Assembly (NCBI GenBank): GCA_036343175.1
Contig: JAZASR010000020.1
Span: 1-38,736, forward strand
Source of the DNA: JAEEJA01 sp036343175
GTDB lineage: Bacteria > Bacillota > Clostridia > Lachnospirales > Lachnospiraceae
Reading direction: 5' to 3'
Length of the DNA: 38,736 nt
In this document: in pieces, positions 14,915 to 23,565 of the stretch
How the letters are laid out: every line of letters starts with the position of its first letter
Position numbering within the stretch: position 1 is the first letter of the stretch
Position numbers and translations under genes: made by a program
Notes under the pieces: model-generated
The model's input: only the letters and a program-made list of their open reading frames with translations
The model's database searches: none
What the model was told of the DNA's origin: nothing

Positions 14915-16453
14915 TTAACCTAATACTGCAAATGACTGAGGACCTGCCTTCAGGATGCTTCCTTCCATAGCCGGACTGCCAAGTTTGAATAAGAGCTGCT
15001 TTTCTTCCTTCAGATCATATTCCATCTGGTGTCCTGTCGTATTTACAGCAATAATAAAACTGCCTCTCTGATATATGAATGGCTTGTCCGGATCGGAGCA
15101 TATGACCTTAAAGTCACCATCAGCCCCAAGGTCCGGGTACTTATGTCTTAAGCTTATAAGACTTTTCATAGTATTAAGCATAGAAGCAGGGTCGGACTCC
15201 TCTGCCTCAACTGTCGGAGCATCCTCAGAGCTTTCAACAGGAATATAAAGCTTTTCTGTTTCTGCATGAGAGAAGCCGAGATTCTTTCCTCTGTTCCACT
15301 GCATAGGGGTCCTTGAACCTGTACGGGTGTAGCCGCCTTCTACTGTCGGCTGATCCTTGATATATCTCATGCCGATCTCGTCGCCGTAATATACAAAAGG
15401 CACTCCGGGCATAGTCATAAGGAAGGCATAAAAAAGGCTTCTTTCATCTTTACTGAGTCTCCCTGCCAGTCTCGGTGTATCGTGATTGCAGGTCAGCATA
15501 CTTATATATCCATGGCCGCGGGTCCTTTCATACCTCGGCAGATATTCATCAAGGAATCTGTTGATATCGCCTCCGGCATCCTTCTTAAAGTAGCTTGTAT
15601 CAGGGCCTTCAGTCTCATCATCTCTTACTAAAGAGTTGTAACCATTACCCATCCAGTCGAGGTAAAAGTCCATATCGAAGCCCGCTGCATTTATAGCTCT
15701 CTGTGGATTATTCCACTCGGATACGAAAGCTGCGTCAGGATATTCTTTTCTTACATTTCCCAAAATATACTGCCATACCTCACAGGTACCTGACTTATCA
15801 TCATCATCGTCCTTGACCAGCGAATCAGCCATATCGACACGGAAGCCGTCAGCACCCTTTGAAAGCCAGAATTTACACACATCCACCATGGCATCCCTTG
15901 TGGCCATAGGTCCGGGTGCATCCACAGGCATCTGCCATTTCTCCTCAGGATGCAGGAAGCCATAATTCAATGCAGGCTGACATTTGAAAAAGTTCAGCAT
16001 ATAGACGCCGTTTCGAGCGCACTCCCCGCCTATATATGGGTGGCCCTTCATACCTGCGATCCACCAGTCCGTCCATATATAGCGGTCAGAATATTCATTC
16101 CTCTCAGCCTTCCCCGACTGCCTGAACCACTCATGCTCCTCTGAAGTATGACCGGGTACAAGGTCTAAAAGAACGTGAATGCCTTTTTTATGGGCCTCTT
16201 CGAAGAGACGGACAAGGTCATCATTAGTACCATAGCGGGGCGCAACCTTCTTATAATCACGAACGTCATAGCCCGCGTCCTTGAATGGGGAATCGAAGCA
16301 GGGATTGATCCACAGGGCATTTGCGCCAAGTGAATCTATATAGTCAAGTTTTTCTATAATTCCCTGAATATCTCCTATGCCATCTCCGTTAGTATCATTG
16401 AATGACTGCGGATATATCTCGTAAAATACTGCATCTTTGAGCCATGAAACCAT
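14915..16453 (-). CDS. GH13 alpha-glucosidase/alpha-amylase family enzyme, cytoplasmic
   Basis: 512 residues, no signal peptide, so it acts on imported oligosaccharides. The (beta/alpha)8 signature is complete: DLVPGHTS (region I; Gly in place of the usual Asn before His102), GFRVD with nucleophile Asp207, VSEW with acid/base Glu246, and CNHD with His324-Asp325. A Ca-type loop DTNGDGIGD is at 20-28. Asp-rich DDDDDK at 215-220 is unusual. Closest to oligo-1,6-glucosidase/maltase or glucan glucohydrolase types; linkage preference is not readable. ATG 16453 has CAGGAGG. Downstream of the HAD gene in the sugar cluster; complements the phosphorylase coded at 27.2-29.5 kb. Confidence 0.92.
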   Translation of the reverse strand: MVSWLKDAVFYEIYPQSFNDTNGDGIGDIQGIIEKLDYIDSLGANALWINPCFDSPFKDAGYDVRDYKKVAPRYGTNDDLVRLFEEAHKKGIHVLLDLVPGHTSEEHEWFRQSGKAERNEYSDRYIWTDWWIAGMKGHPYIGGECARNGVYMLNFFKCQPALNYGFLHPEEKWQMPVDAPGPMATRDAMVDVCKFWLSKGADGFRVDMADSLVKDDDDDKSGTCEVWQYILGNVRKEYPDAAFVSEWNNPQRAINAAGFDMDFYLDWMGNGYNSLVRDDETEGPDTSYFKKDAGGDINRFLDEYLPRYERTRGHGYISMLTCNHDTPRLAGRLSKDERSLFYAFLMTMPGVPFVYYGDEIGMRYIKDQPTVEGGYTRTGSRTPMQWNRGKNLGFSHAETEKLYIPVESSEDAPTVEAEESDPASMLNTMKSLISLRHKYPDLGADGDFKVICSDPDKPFIYQRGSFIIAVNTTGHQMEYDLKEEKQLLFKLGSPAMEGSILKAGPQSFAVLG

Positions 16454-16557
16454 AATTTTTCCTCCTGTTAAAACATAATTTTATTTTTTCTCTATCTTCC
16501 GGTTTGCGGTATAAATTAAAAGCAAAACTGCTTAGTCGCCGTGCTCGTAAAAATCAT

Positions 16558-17445
16558 TCACACGAGTAAGCCCGGCAGGTCGCTCAGTCTGCCTGACCTG
16601 ATCACCTCTGTCTTTGTTCCCGGATATTCTTTCTTAAGACTATTAAGTCTTTCCCGGATCTCTTTATCCGATAAATGATATGTATTCAGAAGACAGCCCG
16701 TTACCCCGCATGAAAGCGCCACTCTTACATCGCTTTCCGTATCGTTTCCGATCATCATGGACTCTTCCGGATCAAGCCCCTGTTCATCCAAAAGACATTG
16801 CATGAATTCCGGCTGGGGCTTCTTCATACCTTTTTCTGATGAGATGTAAAGAGCATCAAATACTTCTGTCAGGCCGGTCATATTAAGTTCTGGCCTTGTG
16901 AAAATACTCTGAGCGTTGGAAAGCAGATAAAGCCTGTACCCATCCGCCTTCAGCTTCTTCATGGTCTTAAGCGTCCCGGGGTAAAGCTTAAACCGTCTCA
17001 TAGACATGGAACGGAAAGCATTTGCTATCATGAAAGTCCATGTTTTCTCATCCGGGATCCCTGTAAGACCCCCATGTCCAAAAGCCGTCCCCGTCTCTGC
17101 TGCTTTCTTACCTGGTTTTTCATTATCTGCTGTTTTTATCGCTGCATCATCTGAAATATCCTTCGAATAAGCCATCTGTACAGGAGTTTCCTCCAGCAGT
17201 CTTCTGAATACGATCTCAAGATCGATCTCCGGATATTCAAGCCCGCTTTTTATCTTTAACCGCTCCTGTTCATCATCGACCAGACGCAGATAGGCCTGAT
17301 GAAGCTCTTCAGGTTTGTATACAGCACCACATCTGCCATAGAGCTGGGCCATGCCCTTCCAGAATGACAAAGCAGACTCATCCGTACGGATGTCGATGAG
17401 AGTTTCATATAGATCAAATATTAAATTTTTTATATGCATATGCAA
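16558..17445 (-). CDS. HAD-superfamily hydrolase
   Basis: 295 residues. Motif I is FDLYETLID (nucleophile Asp near residue 11, Tyr-Glu instead of a second Asp as in haloacid dehalogenase/YjjG-type members), motif II is LLSNAQ, motif III KKPQPEF, and motif IV MIGNDTESDV. A helical cap lies between motifs I and II, with a low-complexity insert (about 95-130: Lys/Ala/Gly-rich). Probably a phosphatase for a sugar phosphate or nucleotide. The reading frame begins at TTG 17445, which has AAAGG 8 bases before; ATG 17439 is an alternative. Sits between the second binding-protein gene and the glucosidase gene; 45 bases from the former. Confidence 0.88.
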   Translation of the reverse strand: MHMHIKNLIFDLYETLIDIRTDESALSFWKGMAQLYGRCGAVYKPEELHQAYLRLVDDEQERLKIKSGLEYPEIDLEIVFRRLLEETPVQMAYSKDISDDAAIKTADNEKPGKKAAETGTAFGHGGLTGIPDEKTWTFMIANAFRSMSMRRFKLYPGTLKTMKKLKADGYRLYLLSNAQSIFTRPELNMTGLTEVFDALYISSEKGMKKPQPEFMQCLLDEQGLDPEESMMIGNDTESDVRVALSCGVTGCLLNTYHLSDKEIRERLNSLKKEYPGTKTEVIRSGRLSDLPGLLV

Positions 17446-17490
17446 TCTGATTACCTTTTATGATTTACTGCTCTCAAAGAGCAGCAATTT

Positions 17491-19209
17491 TCATTGCTTG
17501 GACGATACTATTGCAGCAACTTCCTGAGTTATGGCACGGCCGCCTTCTTTTTCCCATTTTTCCACAAATTCATCAAAATATGACAAAGGCCTGTCACCGG
17601 TAACTATGGACAGATAGGCTTCAGATTCAAGCTCCTTAAGCTTCCACCATTTTTTCTTCATAGTCTCTGTTTCACTGAAGAAAAAGCATGGGACCTCAAC
17701 CACACTGTCCGCTCCTATCTCCTTACATGCGGTGATACGTGAAGTATAGGCAGCCCAGTCCTCAGGCTTGGGGTTTGCTCCCTTACTTGCAAGGAAATCC
17801 TTGCAGGCACTGTAGTAGGAGCCTTCAAGAAGGTCAAGCTGTGAAGTATCTCCACCATCTTCGAGGACACTATTCAGATCACGATAGCAGATAGAAAGGG
17901 CATTCTTATAGTCCACGTTAATGGACAGAGGACGGGCTGTCGGATCGACATTGTCCTTATAATAATCCTCCAGTGCCTTTGTCTTTTTATTTCCATAGCT
18001 CATCTTATCAAAGAGGATACTTATGATCTTCATTACCACTTCCGGATGCTCATAGCCTTTACGTACCACTACATAATTGCCCGTTGGATTCTGAGATGCA
18101 AAATGTGTGGTGCCGTCCTTATCGGTTGATATGAGGCAAGGGATCCAGTCTGCCTCAGGATCCTTTGCTACAGACTCCATCAGGGGATTATTGGGAGCCC
18201 ACCATGGTCCGAAAAATGCTCCGCACTCTCCATTAAGTATCAGATCGATAATGTTATTGGAATTGCGAACAAGAAAGTCCTGATCGATTGCTTTCTCGCT
18301 ATACATCTTACGAAGAAGCCTCAGGGCATCTTTCGCTTCAGGCTGAACGGATCCGTATACAATATTCTGATCTTTATCACGTATCCACTGCTGGGGATAG
18401 GCACCGCATGATGCAAATATGATATCTGTCTGATATTCCTGGGCGTAGCCGCAGTCACCGGTAAGCTCAGGGCGGGAAACAAGTCCTACAGTATGGCCTG
18501 TGCCACCTGCATCCTTCTCAACAAAGGTCTTAAGTACATTTTCAACGTCATCAACTGTCTCAGGGGCACTTAGCCCGCATTTGTCAAGCCAGTCACGACG
18601 AACCCAGAAAAGGGAAGGTCCATTGTCGATATTGGTCTCTGGCAGGGCCATCATCTTCCCATCGAAGGTCACACGGTCAAGTATGCCTGAATAGCTTTCA
18701 TAGATCTTCTTGATCCTTTTGGAAGTGCAGCTCTTATATACTCCGGTGAGGTCTTCTATCAGACCCTTATCCACCATGTCCTGAAGCATGGACCAGTTAT
18801 TTACCACCATGACGTCAGGCAATTTATTCTGGGCAATGTCGATTGAAAGCTTGCTTTCGTACTCGTCATCACCGGGGCGTTCATAAAGATCTTTATTCTG
18901 GACATTTATCTGTTCCTTCAGATATCTTGTATAGGCATTGTCTTCATAGGTATCGCCCTCCGGCATATGGGAATTCTGTGCCTCGGACATCTTTCCGAGA
19001 GTATAGGTAACAGTCTCCGGGTACCTGCCAAAGGGAGTGGTCTCAGCCTTATTGAAGCTGTCGTCCTTGTGAGTGCTGCCAGAAGTAACTGTAGTTTCGC
19101 GATTACCGGATCGAAAGTCATCGGCGCCTGCTGCACCGGTGCAACCTGAAAATGTAAACGCAAAAAGACATAGGGCAAGAAATGATCCTGCTAAAGTAAA
19201 TTTTCTCAT
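17491..19209 (-). CDS. Large family-1 extracellular solute-binding lipoprotein (LplA/YtcQ type)
   Basis: Lipoprotein with signal peptide and lipobox FSGC (Cys23 from the chosen start), 572 residues. Size and layout fit the LplA/YtcQ group of large sugar-binding proteins that usually serve complex oligosaccharides; blocks such as LPDVMVVNNW and NGECGAFFGPWW are typical of family 1. ATG 19209 lies 8 bases after AAGGAG; an ATG two codons earlier is too close. It follows the MalG-like gene but has its own promoter and a terminator in front, so its expression is set apart from malEFG. Two binding proteins for one permease pair is unusual: it may be an alternative receptor or a co-sensor for the histidine kinase (inference). 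Confidence 0.9.
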   Translation of the reverse strand: MRKFTLAGSFLALCLFAFTFSGCTGAAGADDFRSGNRETTVTSGSTHKDDSFNKAETTPFGRYPETVTYTLGKMSEAQNSHMPEGDTYEDNAYTRYLKEQINVQNKDLYERPGDDEYESKLSIDIAQNKLPDVMVVNNWSMLQDMVDKGLIEDLTGVYKSCTSKRIKKIYESYSGILDRVTFDGKMMALPETNIDNGPSLFWVRRDWLDKCGLSAPETVDDVENVLKTFVEKDAGGTGHTVGLVSRPELTGDCGYAQEYQTDIIFASCGAYPQQWIRDKDQNIVYGSVQPEAKDALRLLRKMYSEKAIDQDFLVRNSNNIIDLILNGECGAFFGPWWAPNNPLMESVAKDPEADWIPCLISTDKDGTTHFASQNPTGNYVVVRKGYEHPEVVMKIISILFDKMSYGNKKTKALEDYYKDNVDPTARPLSINVDYKNALSICYRDLNSVLEDGGDTSQLDLLEGSYYSACKDFLASKGANPKPEDWAAYTSRITACKEIGADSVVEVPCFFFSETETMKKKWWKLKELESEAYLSIVTGDRPLSYFDEFVEKWEKEGGRAITQEVAAIVSSKQ

Positions 19210-19285
19210 AATCATTACTCCTTAGTGAAACCTCACACGACAAAAGCCACGAATGTGCAAGAGCCAATCCGATCAAACTGTCCTT

Positions 19286-19313
19286 ATTATATCAATGACT
19301 TCTGAAAAATCAA
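19286..19313 (-). promoter_or_regulatory. Promoter of the large binding-protein gene
   Basis: Minus strand TTGATT (19313-19308), 16-base spacer, TATAAT (19291-19286). The -35 overlaps the T tract of the terminator of the upstream operon. Leader of about 75 bases. Confidence 0.7.
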
Positions 19314-19349
19314 AAGGACCTTTCACGTATTAAAAGTGAAAAATCCTTT
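19305..19349 (-). terminator. Terminator of the malEFG unit
   Basis: AAAGGATTTTTCAC (19349-19336) pairs along 14 bases with GTGAAAGGTCCTTT (19326-19313), two G-T pairs, loop of 9, followed by TTGATTTTTC. It lies about 75 bases after the malG stop. Confidence 0.8.
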
Positions 19350-19424
19350 CTAAAGTATCACAATATTATTATCTGACAATTGAAAATTTTGCGTTTTCGA
19401 TGTGCAAAGGAATGAATGAAAATA

Positions 19425-20273
19425 TCATCCCTTCACGGCACCTGCAAGTCCGTTCGTGTAGTACTTCTGCATGAAAATGTAGAGGATCGCGATCGGGATA
19501 GAGATACATACCGCACCTGATGCGAATCTGGTGTACCACTGATATATATTCTCCTTCTGGAGCATGTTCCAGAGACCAACTGCTACTGTGTAATACTTTG
19601 CATCTGTACCAAGGATTACCTTTGAGAAAATGAAGTCGCACCATGGTCCTATGAATGTGGTAAGGATCGTATATACGACGATCGGTTTTGAAAGAGGAAG
19701 CGTGATCTTTGTGAAGATATTCCAGTTGCTTGCCCCGTCGATCCTGGCTGCCTCGTCAAGTGACTTTGGAATAGTATCGAAGAAGCCTTTTGCCACATAG
19801 AAATTCAGGATACCCGAGCCTCCCGAATATACGAGGACAAGAGCGAAAAGCTTGAGAGCTCCCTGTGTAAGTCCGACGCCCTTGAGTATGTAGTAGATAG
19901 CGATCATAGCCATGAATCCAGGGAACATACCGAGGATAAGCGCTACGTTGAGTAAGAACTTACGTCCCTTGAAACGGAGACGGCTCATAACGTATGCGAT
20001 GGATATGATGAAAAATGTAGCTATGATACAGGAAAGGATCGCCACAAGAAGTGTGTTTCCGAACATCCTCGGGAAATCAAATATTGCCCTGTCTGTAAAT
20101 AATTTGGTATAGTTATCGAACGTATACTCCTTAGGGAAGAAGGTAGTTGAATATGAACCTTTTTCCTTTCTGAGGGATATAAGGACTACCCAGAATAATG
20201 GGAAGAGCCATATAACTGAGAGTATAGTCAGAAAAACATGTGTCAGAATGTTTCTTACTTTTCTTGCTTTCAT
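19425..20273 (-). CDS. malG: MalG-type ABC sugar permease
   Basis: 282 residues, six membrane helices. The EAA loop that docks the ATPase is DEAARIDGASNWNIFTKITL, followed by PLSKPIVVY, typical of CUT1 MalG. The C-terminus NGLAGAVKG is the usual MalG ending. The start ATG 20273 overlaps the malF stop (TAATG), so translation is coupled. Works with the MalF-like protein and the MalE-like binding protein coded upstream; the ATPase (MsmK/MsmX type) is not in this window. Confidence 0.93.
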   Translation of the reverse strand: MKARKVRNILTHVFLTILSVIWLFPLFWVVLISLRKEKGSYSTTFFPKEYTFDNYTKLFTDRAIFDFPRMFGNTLLVAILSCIIATFFIISIAYVMSRLRFKGRKFLLNVALILGMFPGFMAMIAIYYILKGVGLTQGALKLFALVLVYSGGSGILNFYVAKGFFDTIPKSLDEAARIDGASNWNIFTKITLPLSKPIVVYTILTTFIGPWCDFIFSKVILGTDAKYYTVAVGLWNMLQKENIYQWYTRFASGAVCISIPIAILYIFMQKYYTNGLAGAVKG

Positions 20274-21661
20274 TACTGGAACGCCTCCTCATTATCCAAT
20301 ACCTTTGAACGATGCAGTGCTTCAATAGAGAAGGCAGCGCTCAGGATGAATACCAAGATAGAGATTACAGCTGCATAATTGTAGTCATTGTAAGACATTG
20401 ACAGCTTATACAGCCAGGTTATAAGAAGGTCCGTCTGACCTGCAGTACCATTGTTATATGCAAGTGAAGTCGGAGCACCTCCGGTCAGGAGGTAGATAAC
20501 GTTGAAGTTATTGATATTTCCGATGAATGATGTGATGAGGTATGGTGTTGTTACAAAGAGGATGTATGGCATTGTGATCTTGAAGAAAATAGTCACAGGA
20601 CCAGCTCCATCCATCTCTGCTGCTTCATAGAGCTCAACCGGGATATTCTGAAGAATACCGGTTGTCTGAAGCATGGTAAAAGGAATACCTACCCAAAGAT
20701 TAACAATGATTACCGTAACCCTTGCCCATGTAGCATCTGTCCAGAACGGCAGGGACTTATGTATAAGACCCCAGCTCTTTAAAAGAACGTTTACTGCTCC
20801 ATCAGGCTGAAGCATCGTACTCATGATCAGGAGTGATACGAACTGAGGAACTGCTATAGAGAGAACGAAGATGAATCTCCACATACTCTTGAGCTTTGTA
20901 TCTTTCCTGTCAATGATGATCGCAAGTATGATACCGAAAATGTAGTTCAGGAATGTTGCAAATATTGCCCAGACGATAGTCCATGCAAGTATCCTCCAGA
21001 ATGCATATCCGAGTCCGTTGGAGGCAGTAAAGAGCGCACCGAAGTTCTTTAAGCCGACCCAATCGAACAGGTTCCCCGGCGGCTGATGATTCCTGTCGTA
21101 GTTCGTGAATGCCATCAGTGCCATGAAGAACAGAGGGATAATAGTAAATGCAAATACACTGATGACCGGTCCTGCAAGGAGGAGCTTATGAAGATTGGTA
21201 TCTGCAAGTGACATTACGTCCTTTATAAAGCCTGGAAGGCGCTTTCCATTGGACTTAAGCACCTGGGCCTTGTAGGCGCTGCGCAGATTGTCTGCCCACG
21301 CCATAAGGAAAAAGAATATAATAAATATTGTAAATACACCATATAAAAGGAACAGCATTGAGTTGTCACCTTCGGTATACTCATAGACCTGCTTGGCTTC
21401 ATTAAAAACCTGGCCGCCCTTGTTGGTACCTAAGGTCACAAGACCATGCAGTGTACCTGCACCCAGCAATACCATATATACGATGAAGAGAATCTCGCAG
21501 GAAAGATAAATGATGCCCTTGCCGATCTGCTTTTTTGAAAAGTTTCCGGCTCCCATTACTACTGCAGAAAGCTTAGTAAAGGCATCGCCATACTTAAGAG
21601 CATTGACAAAGGTAATATCTGTTTTATTCTTTATCCTTTTCATTTTCTCTTTCTTTTCCAT
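20273..21661 (-). CDS. malF: MalF-type ABC sugar permease
   Basis: 462 residues from ATG 21661. An N-terminal pair of helices and a cytoplasmic stretch precede the six-helix core; the EAA loop reads YEAAEMDGAGPVTIFFKITM. The long N-terminal extension, with a region around 65-75 that lies outside the membrane, is normal for maltodextrin MalF. The frame is open to 21721, but that stretch is the hairpin between malE and malF, and ATG 21661 or 21643 fits the family better; no strong ribosome site is seen at either. Partner of MalG and MalE. Substrate probably maltodextrins given amylase and phosphorylase genes nearby (inference). Confidence 0.92.
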   Translation of the reverse strand: MEKKEKMKRIKNKTDITFVNALKYGDAFTKLSAVVMGAGNFSKKQIGKGIIYLSCEILFIVYMVLLGAGTLHGLVTLGTNKGGQVFNEAKQVYEYTEGDNSMLFLLYGVFTIFIIFFFLMAWADNLRSAYKAQVLKSNGKRLPGFIKDVMSLADTNLHKLLLAGPVISVFAFTIIPLFFMALMAFTNYDRNHQPPGNLFDWVGLKNFGALFTASNGLGYAFWRILAWTIVWAIFATFLNYIFGIILAIIIDRKDTKLKSMWRFIFVLSIAVPQFVSLLIMSTMLQPDGAVNVLLKSWGLIHKSLPFWTDATWARVTVIIVNLWVGIPFTMLQTTGILQNIPVELYEAAEMDGAGPVTIFFKITMPYILFVTTPYLITSFIGNINNFNVIYLLTGGAPTSLAYNNGTAGQTDLLITWLYKLSMSYNDYNYAAVISILVFILSAAFSIEALHRSKVLDNEEAFQ

Positions 21662-21682
21662 ATCGTTTACCCAAAACTTTCG

Positions 21683-21728
21683 AAAAAAGAAGCAGCCGGC
21701 CGGCTTTGACCTCCAGCCCAAGCTGCTT
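21683..21728 (-). terminator. Partial terminator between malE and malF
   Basis: Minus strand AAGCAGC ... GCTGCTT outer stem with inner GGCTGG / CCGGCC, then TCTTTTTTCG. Position between a binding-protein gene and permease genes is the classic place for a leaky hairpin that lets the binding protein be made in excess. Confidence 0.6.
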
Positions 21729-21802
21729 TGTTAATTGTTATATAGAATGCTGATATAATCAGAAAATATCAGTGAAATCAAGTTGAAAGTCAGGTGATAA
21801 TA

Positions 21803-23134
21803 TTACTGAATACCTGCGTTGATACCTTCAACCATCTTCTTGGTCTTCTCAGCTGCATTGTCATCGTTAACCTTGCCGTTTACGATCTCGCCGCCCATTG
21901 AAGCTGCCGGATCCCAATATGAACCCATAGCTGTTACCATTGGCTGAACCTTGGATGTATTGGCCATAACTGCTGCCTGAGCTGCTGCTACAGCGTCATT
22001 CTTAACGTCATCAGATGATACAAGATTTGTATTTGTAGGGATAATGCCACGAGCCTCGAAACGGACCTTCTGGCACTCTTCACTTCCAAGATATACTGCA
22101 AGTGCTACTGCAACATCCTGATCCTTGCAGTTAGGGTTAACACCGATTGCCTTAGAACCTGCGAATGATCTCATCTGGCCTTCCTGACCGTTGATATTTA
22201 CTGTAGGAAGCTGTGCACATGCGAAGTTATCACCAAGCGCATCCTTGATAGCCTGTGCATCCCATGAACCTGAGCAGTAAGCACCGAGCTTGCCATCCTT
22301 GAACTTTGCGATTGAAGAGCCGTCTTTTTCATTTGAGAACTTAGGGTTGGCTGCAAGCTTTGCCATATACTTTGTAGCTTCGATACCTGCGTCTGAATCC
22401 CAGTCGCACTTTGCTGTCTCATCATCACCATTCTCTCCGAAGAGTGTGCCGCCTGCTGCATAGTAGAATGCTTCGATGTACCAGCTGTTATCCAATGGGA
22501 ATGCGAAATTTGTAACGCCATCGCCAAGATCCTTAGCCATCATGGTGTCGAGAGACTTTACATCGTCCTCTGTGAACTTGCTCTTATCATAGTATAAGAA
22601 CCATGTATTTGATGTGAATGGTGCTCCATAGAGACCATCCTTATAAGTTACGGTTGAAACTGTTGTCTCATCATTTGTGCTTGTGATCGCATCTGCATTT
22701 GTTCCGCCGATCTGTGAAAGAGCACCAGCATCAACAAGTGAAGGAATCTGATCATTTGCATACATATAAACATCTGCTGCATTGTCAAGATCCTTTGTTA
22801 CTGTCTTCTGTGCATCTCCTTCAGAACATACTCCATAATTGAATGTGATGTTCCACTCAGGATGCTCTTCATTGAACTTGTCACACATGTACTTAAGAAT
22901 GCCATCCTTGTACTGATCCTGACCTTCGATAGGTGCCTGATCTTCCTGTGGACCCCAGACTGTAAGTGTTACGTCCTTGGTCTCAGTCTCTGCTGATGAG
23001 GAAGCTCCTGTAGTATCACTGCTTCCTGCTGCAGAACTGCTGCCTGAATTGCTGCTTGAACTTCCGCAGCCTGTGAGCATTCCGACTGTCATTGTGGATG
23101 CTAAAAGTAATGCAATAGCTTTTTTTAATCTCAT
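21803..23134 (-). CDS. malE: MalE-type maltodextrin-binding lipoprotein
   Basis: 443 residues. Signal peptide with lipobox LTGC (Cys23), then a Ser/Gly/Ala linker to about residue 50. The mature domain begins VTLTVWGPQEDQ and carries DVYMYANDQIPSLVDAGAL, the MalE-type hinge region with 'ADVY-F-DQ' style text. ATG 23134 is preferred because GGGG lies 10 bases before and the signal peptide starts there (MRLKKAIALLL); a start at 23164 would add ten residues with no ribosome site. First gene of the malEFG unit, with its own promoter; two-component genes lie directly upstream. Confidence 0.93.
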   Translation of the reverse strand: MRLKKAIALLLASTMTVGMLTGCGSSSSNSGSSSAAGSSDTTGASSSAETETKDVTLTVWGPQEDQAPIEGQDQYKDGILKYMCDKFNEEHPEWNITFNYGVCSEGDAQKTVTKDLDNAADVYMYANDQIPSLVDAGALSQIGGTNADAITSTNDETTVSTVTYKDGLYGAPFTSNTWFLYYDKSKFTEDDVKSLDTMMAKDLGDGVTNFAFPLDNSWYIEAFYYAAGGTLFGENGDDETAKCDWDSDAGIEATKYMAKLAANPKFSNEKDGSSIAKFKDGKLGAYCSGSWDAQAIKDALGDNFACAQLPTVNINGQEGQMRSFAGSKAIGVNPNCKDQDVAVALAVYLGSEECQKVRFEARGIIPTNTNLVSSDDVKNDAVAAAQAAVMANTSKVQPMVTAMGSYWDPAASMGGEIVNGKVNDDNAAEKTKKMVEGINAGIQ

Positions 23135-23259
23135 GGTTTTTATACCCCTTTCATTTTTATGCACATATCCGGATAATTGATAAAATATGCGTTCTTCCGG
23201 AGGCTGTGCTTGTTTTTCTTTTTACAATTATCATTATAAAGATGAGTGGTAATGGGGTA

Positions 23260-23287
23260 AATATAACAGATTTTTGATATATGACAA
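23260..23287 (-). promoter_or_regulatory. Promoter of malE
   Basis: Minus strand TTGTCA (23287-23282), 16-base spacer, TATATT (23265-23260). The leader is about 120 bases. An AT-rich dyad region just upstream (TATCGGAAAACATATAC on the plus strand, 23300-23316) could hold a response-regulator site. Confidence 0.6.
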
Positions 23288-23345
23288 TTTTTTGTTATTA
23301 TCGGAAAACATATACTTTTTTCGGATACTTACGGTTTTTAAGTGT

Positions 23346-23416
23346 TCATCAGCCTTCTTAATTTCTAATAGCACTTTGTGGTCAGGTAATGCTTTTTAGG
23401 TCCTTGAGGCTGATGA
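23346..23416. repeat. Dispersed ~45-bp element, copy 2, closed by an inverted repeat
   Basis: TCATCAGCCT at 23346-23355 and AGGCTGATGA at 23407-23416 are exact 10-base inverted arms around a 51-base interior. The interior starts with the same sequence as the copy at 9500. It lies between the histidine-kinase stop and the malE promoter. Another hairpin, GGGTATTTCatctGAAATACCC, is at 23491-23512. Confidence 0.8.
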
Positions 23417-23565
23417 TTACAGAAAACCTGAGTATTCAAAATTATCGATCAATTATATTAATAATATTTCTTCGAAGATTAAGGTTTGTGGGTATTTCAT
23501 CTGAAATACCCGCTTATATTGGATTTTGTAAATTTATATTTGAGATTGTAACAGGAATGATCAAA
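23417..23565. other. Rest of the intergenic region between kinase gene and malE
   Basis: AT-rich, no gene. Holds the strong 9-bp hairpin noted at 23491-23512, which lacks a T tract on either strand, so it is not a clear terminator. Transcription from the kinase gene may thus continue into malE. Confidence 0.4.
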
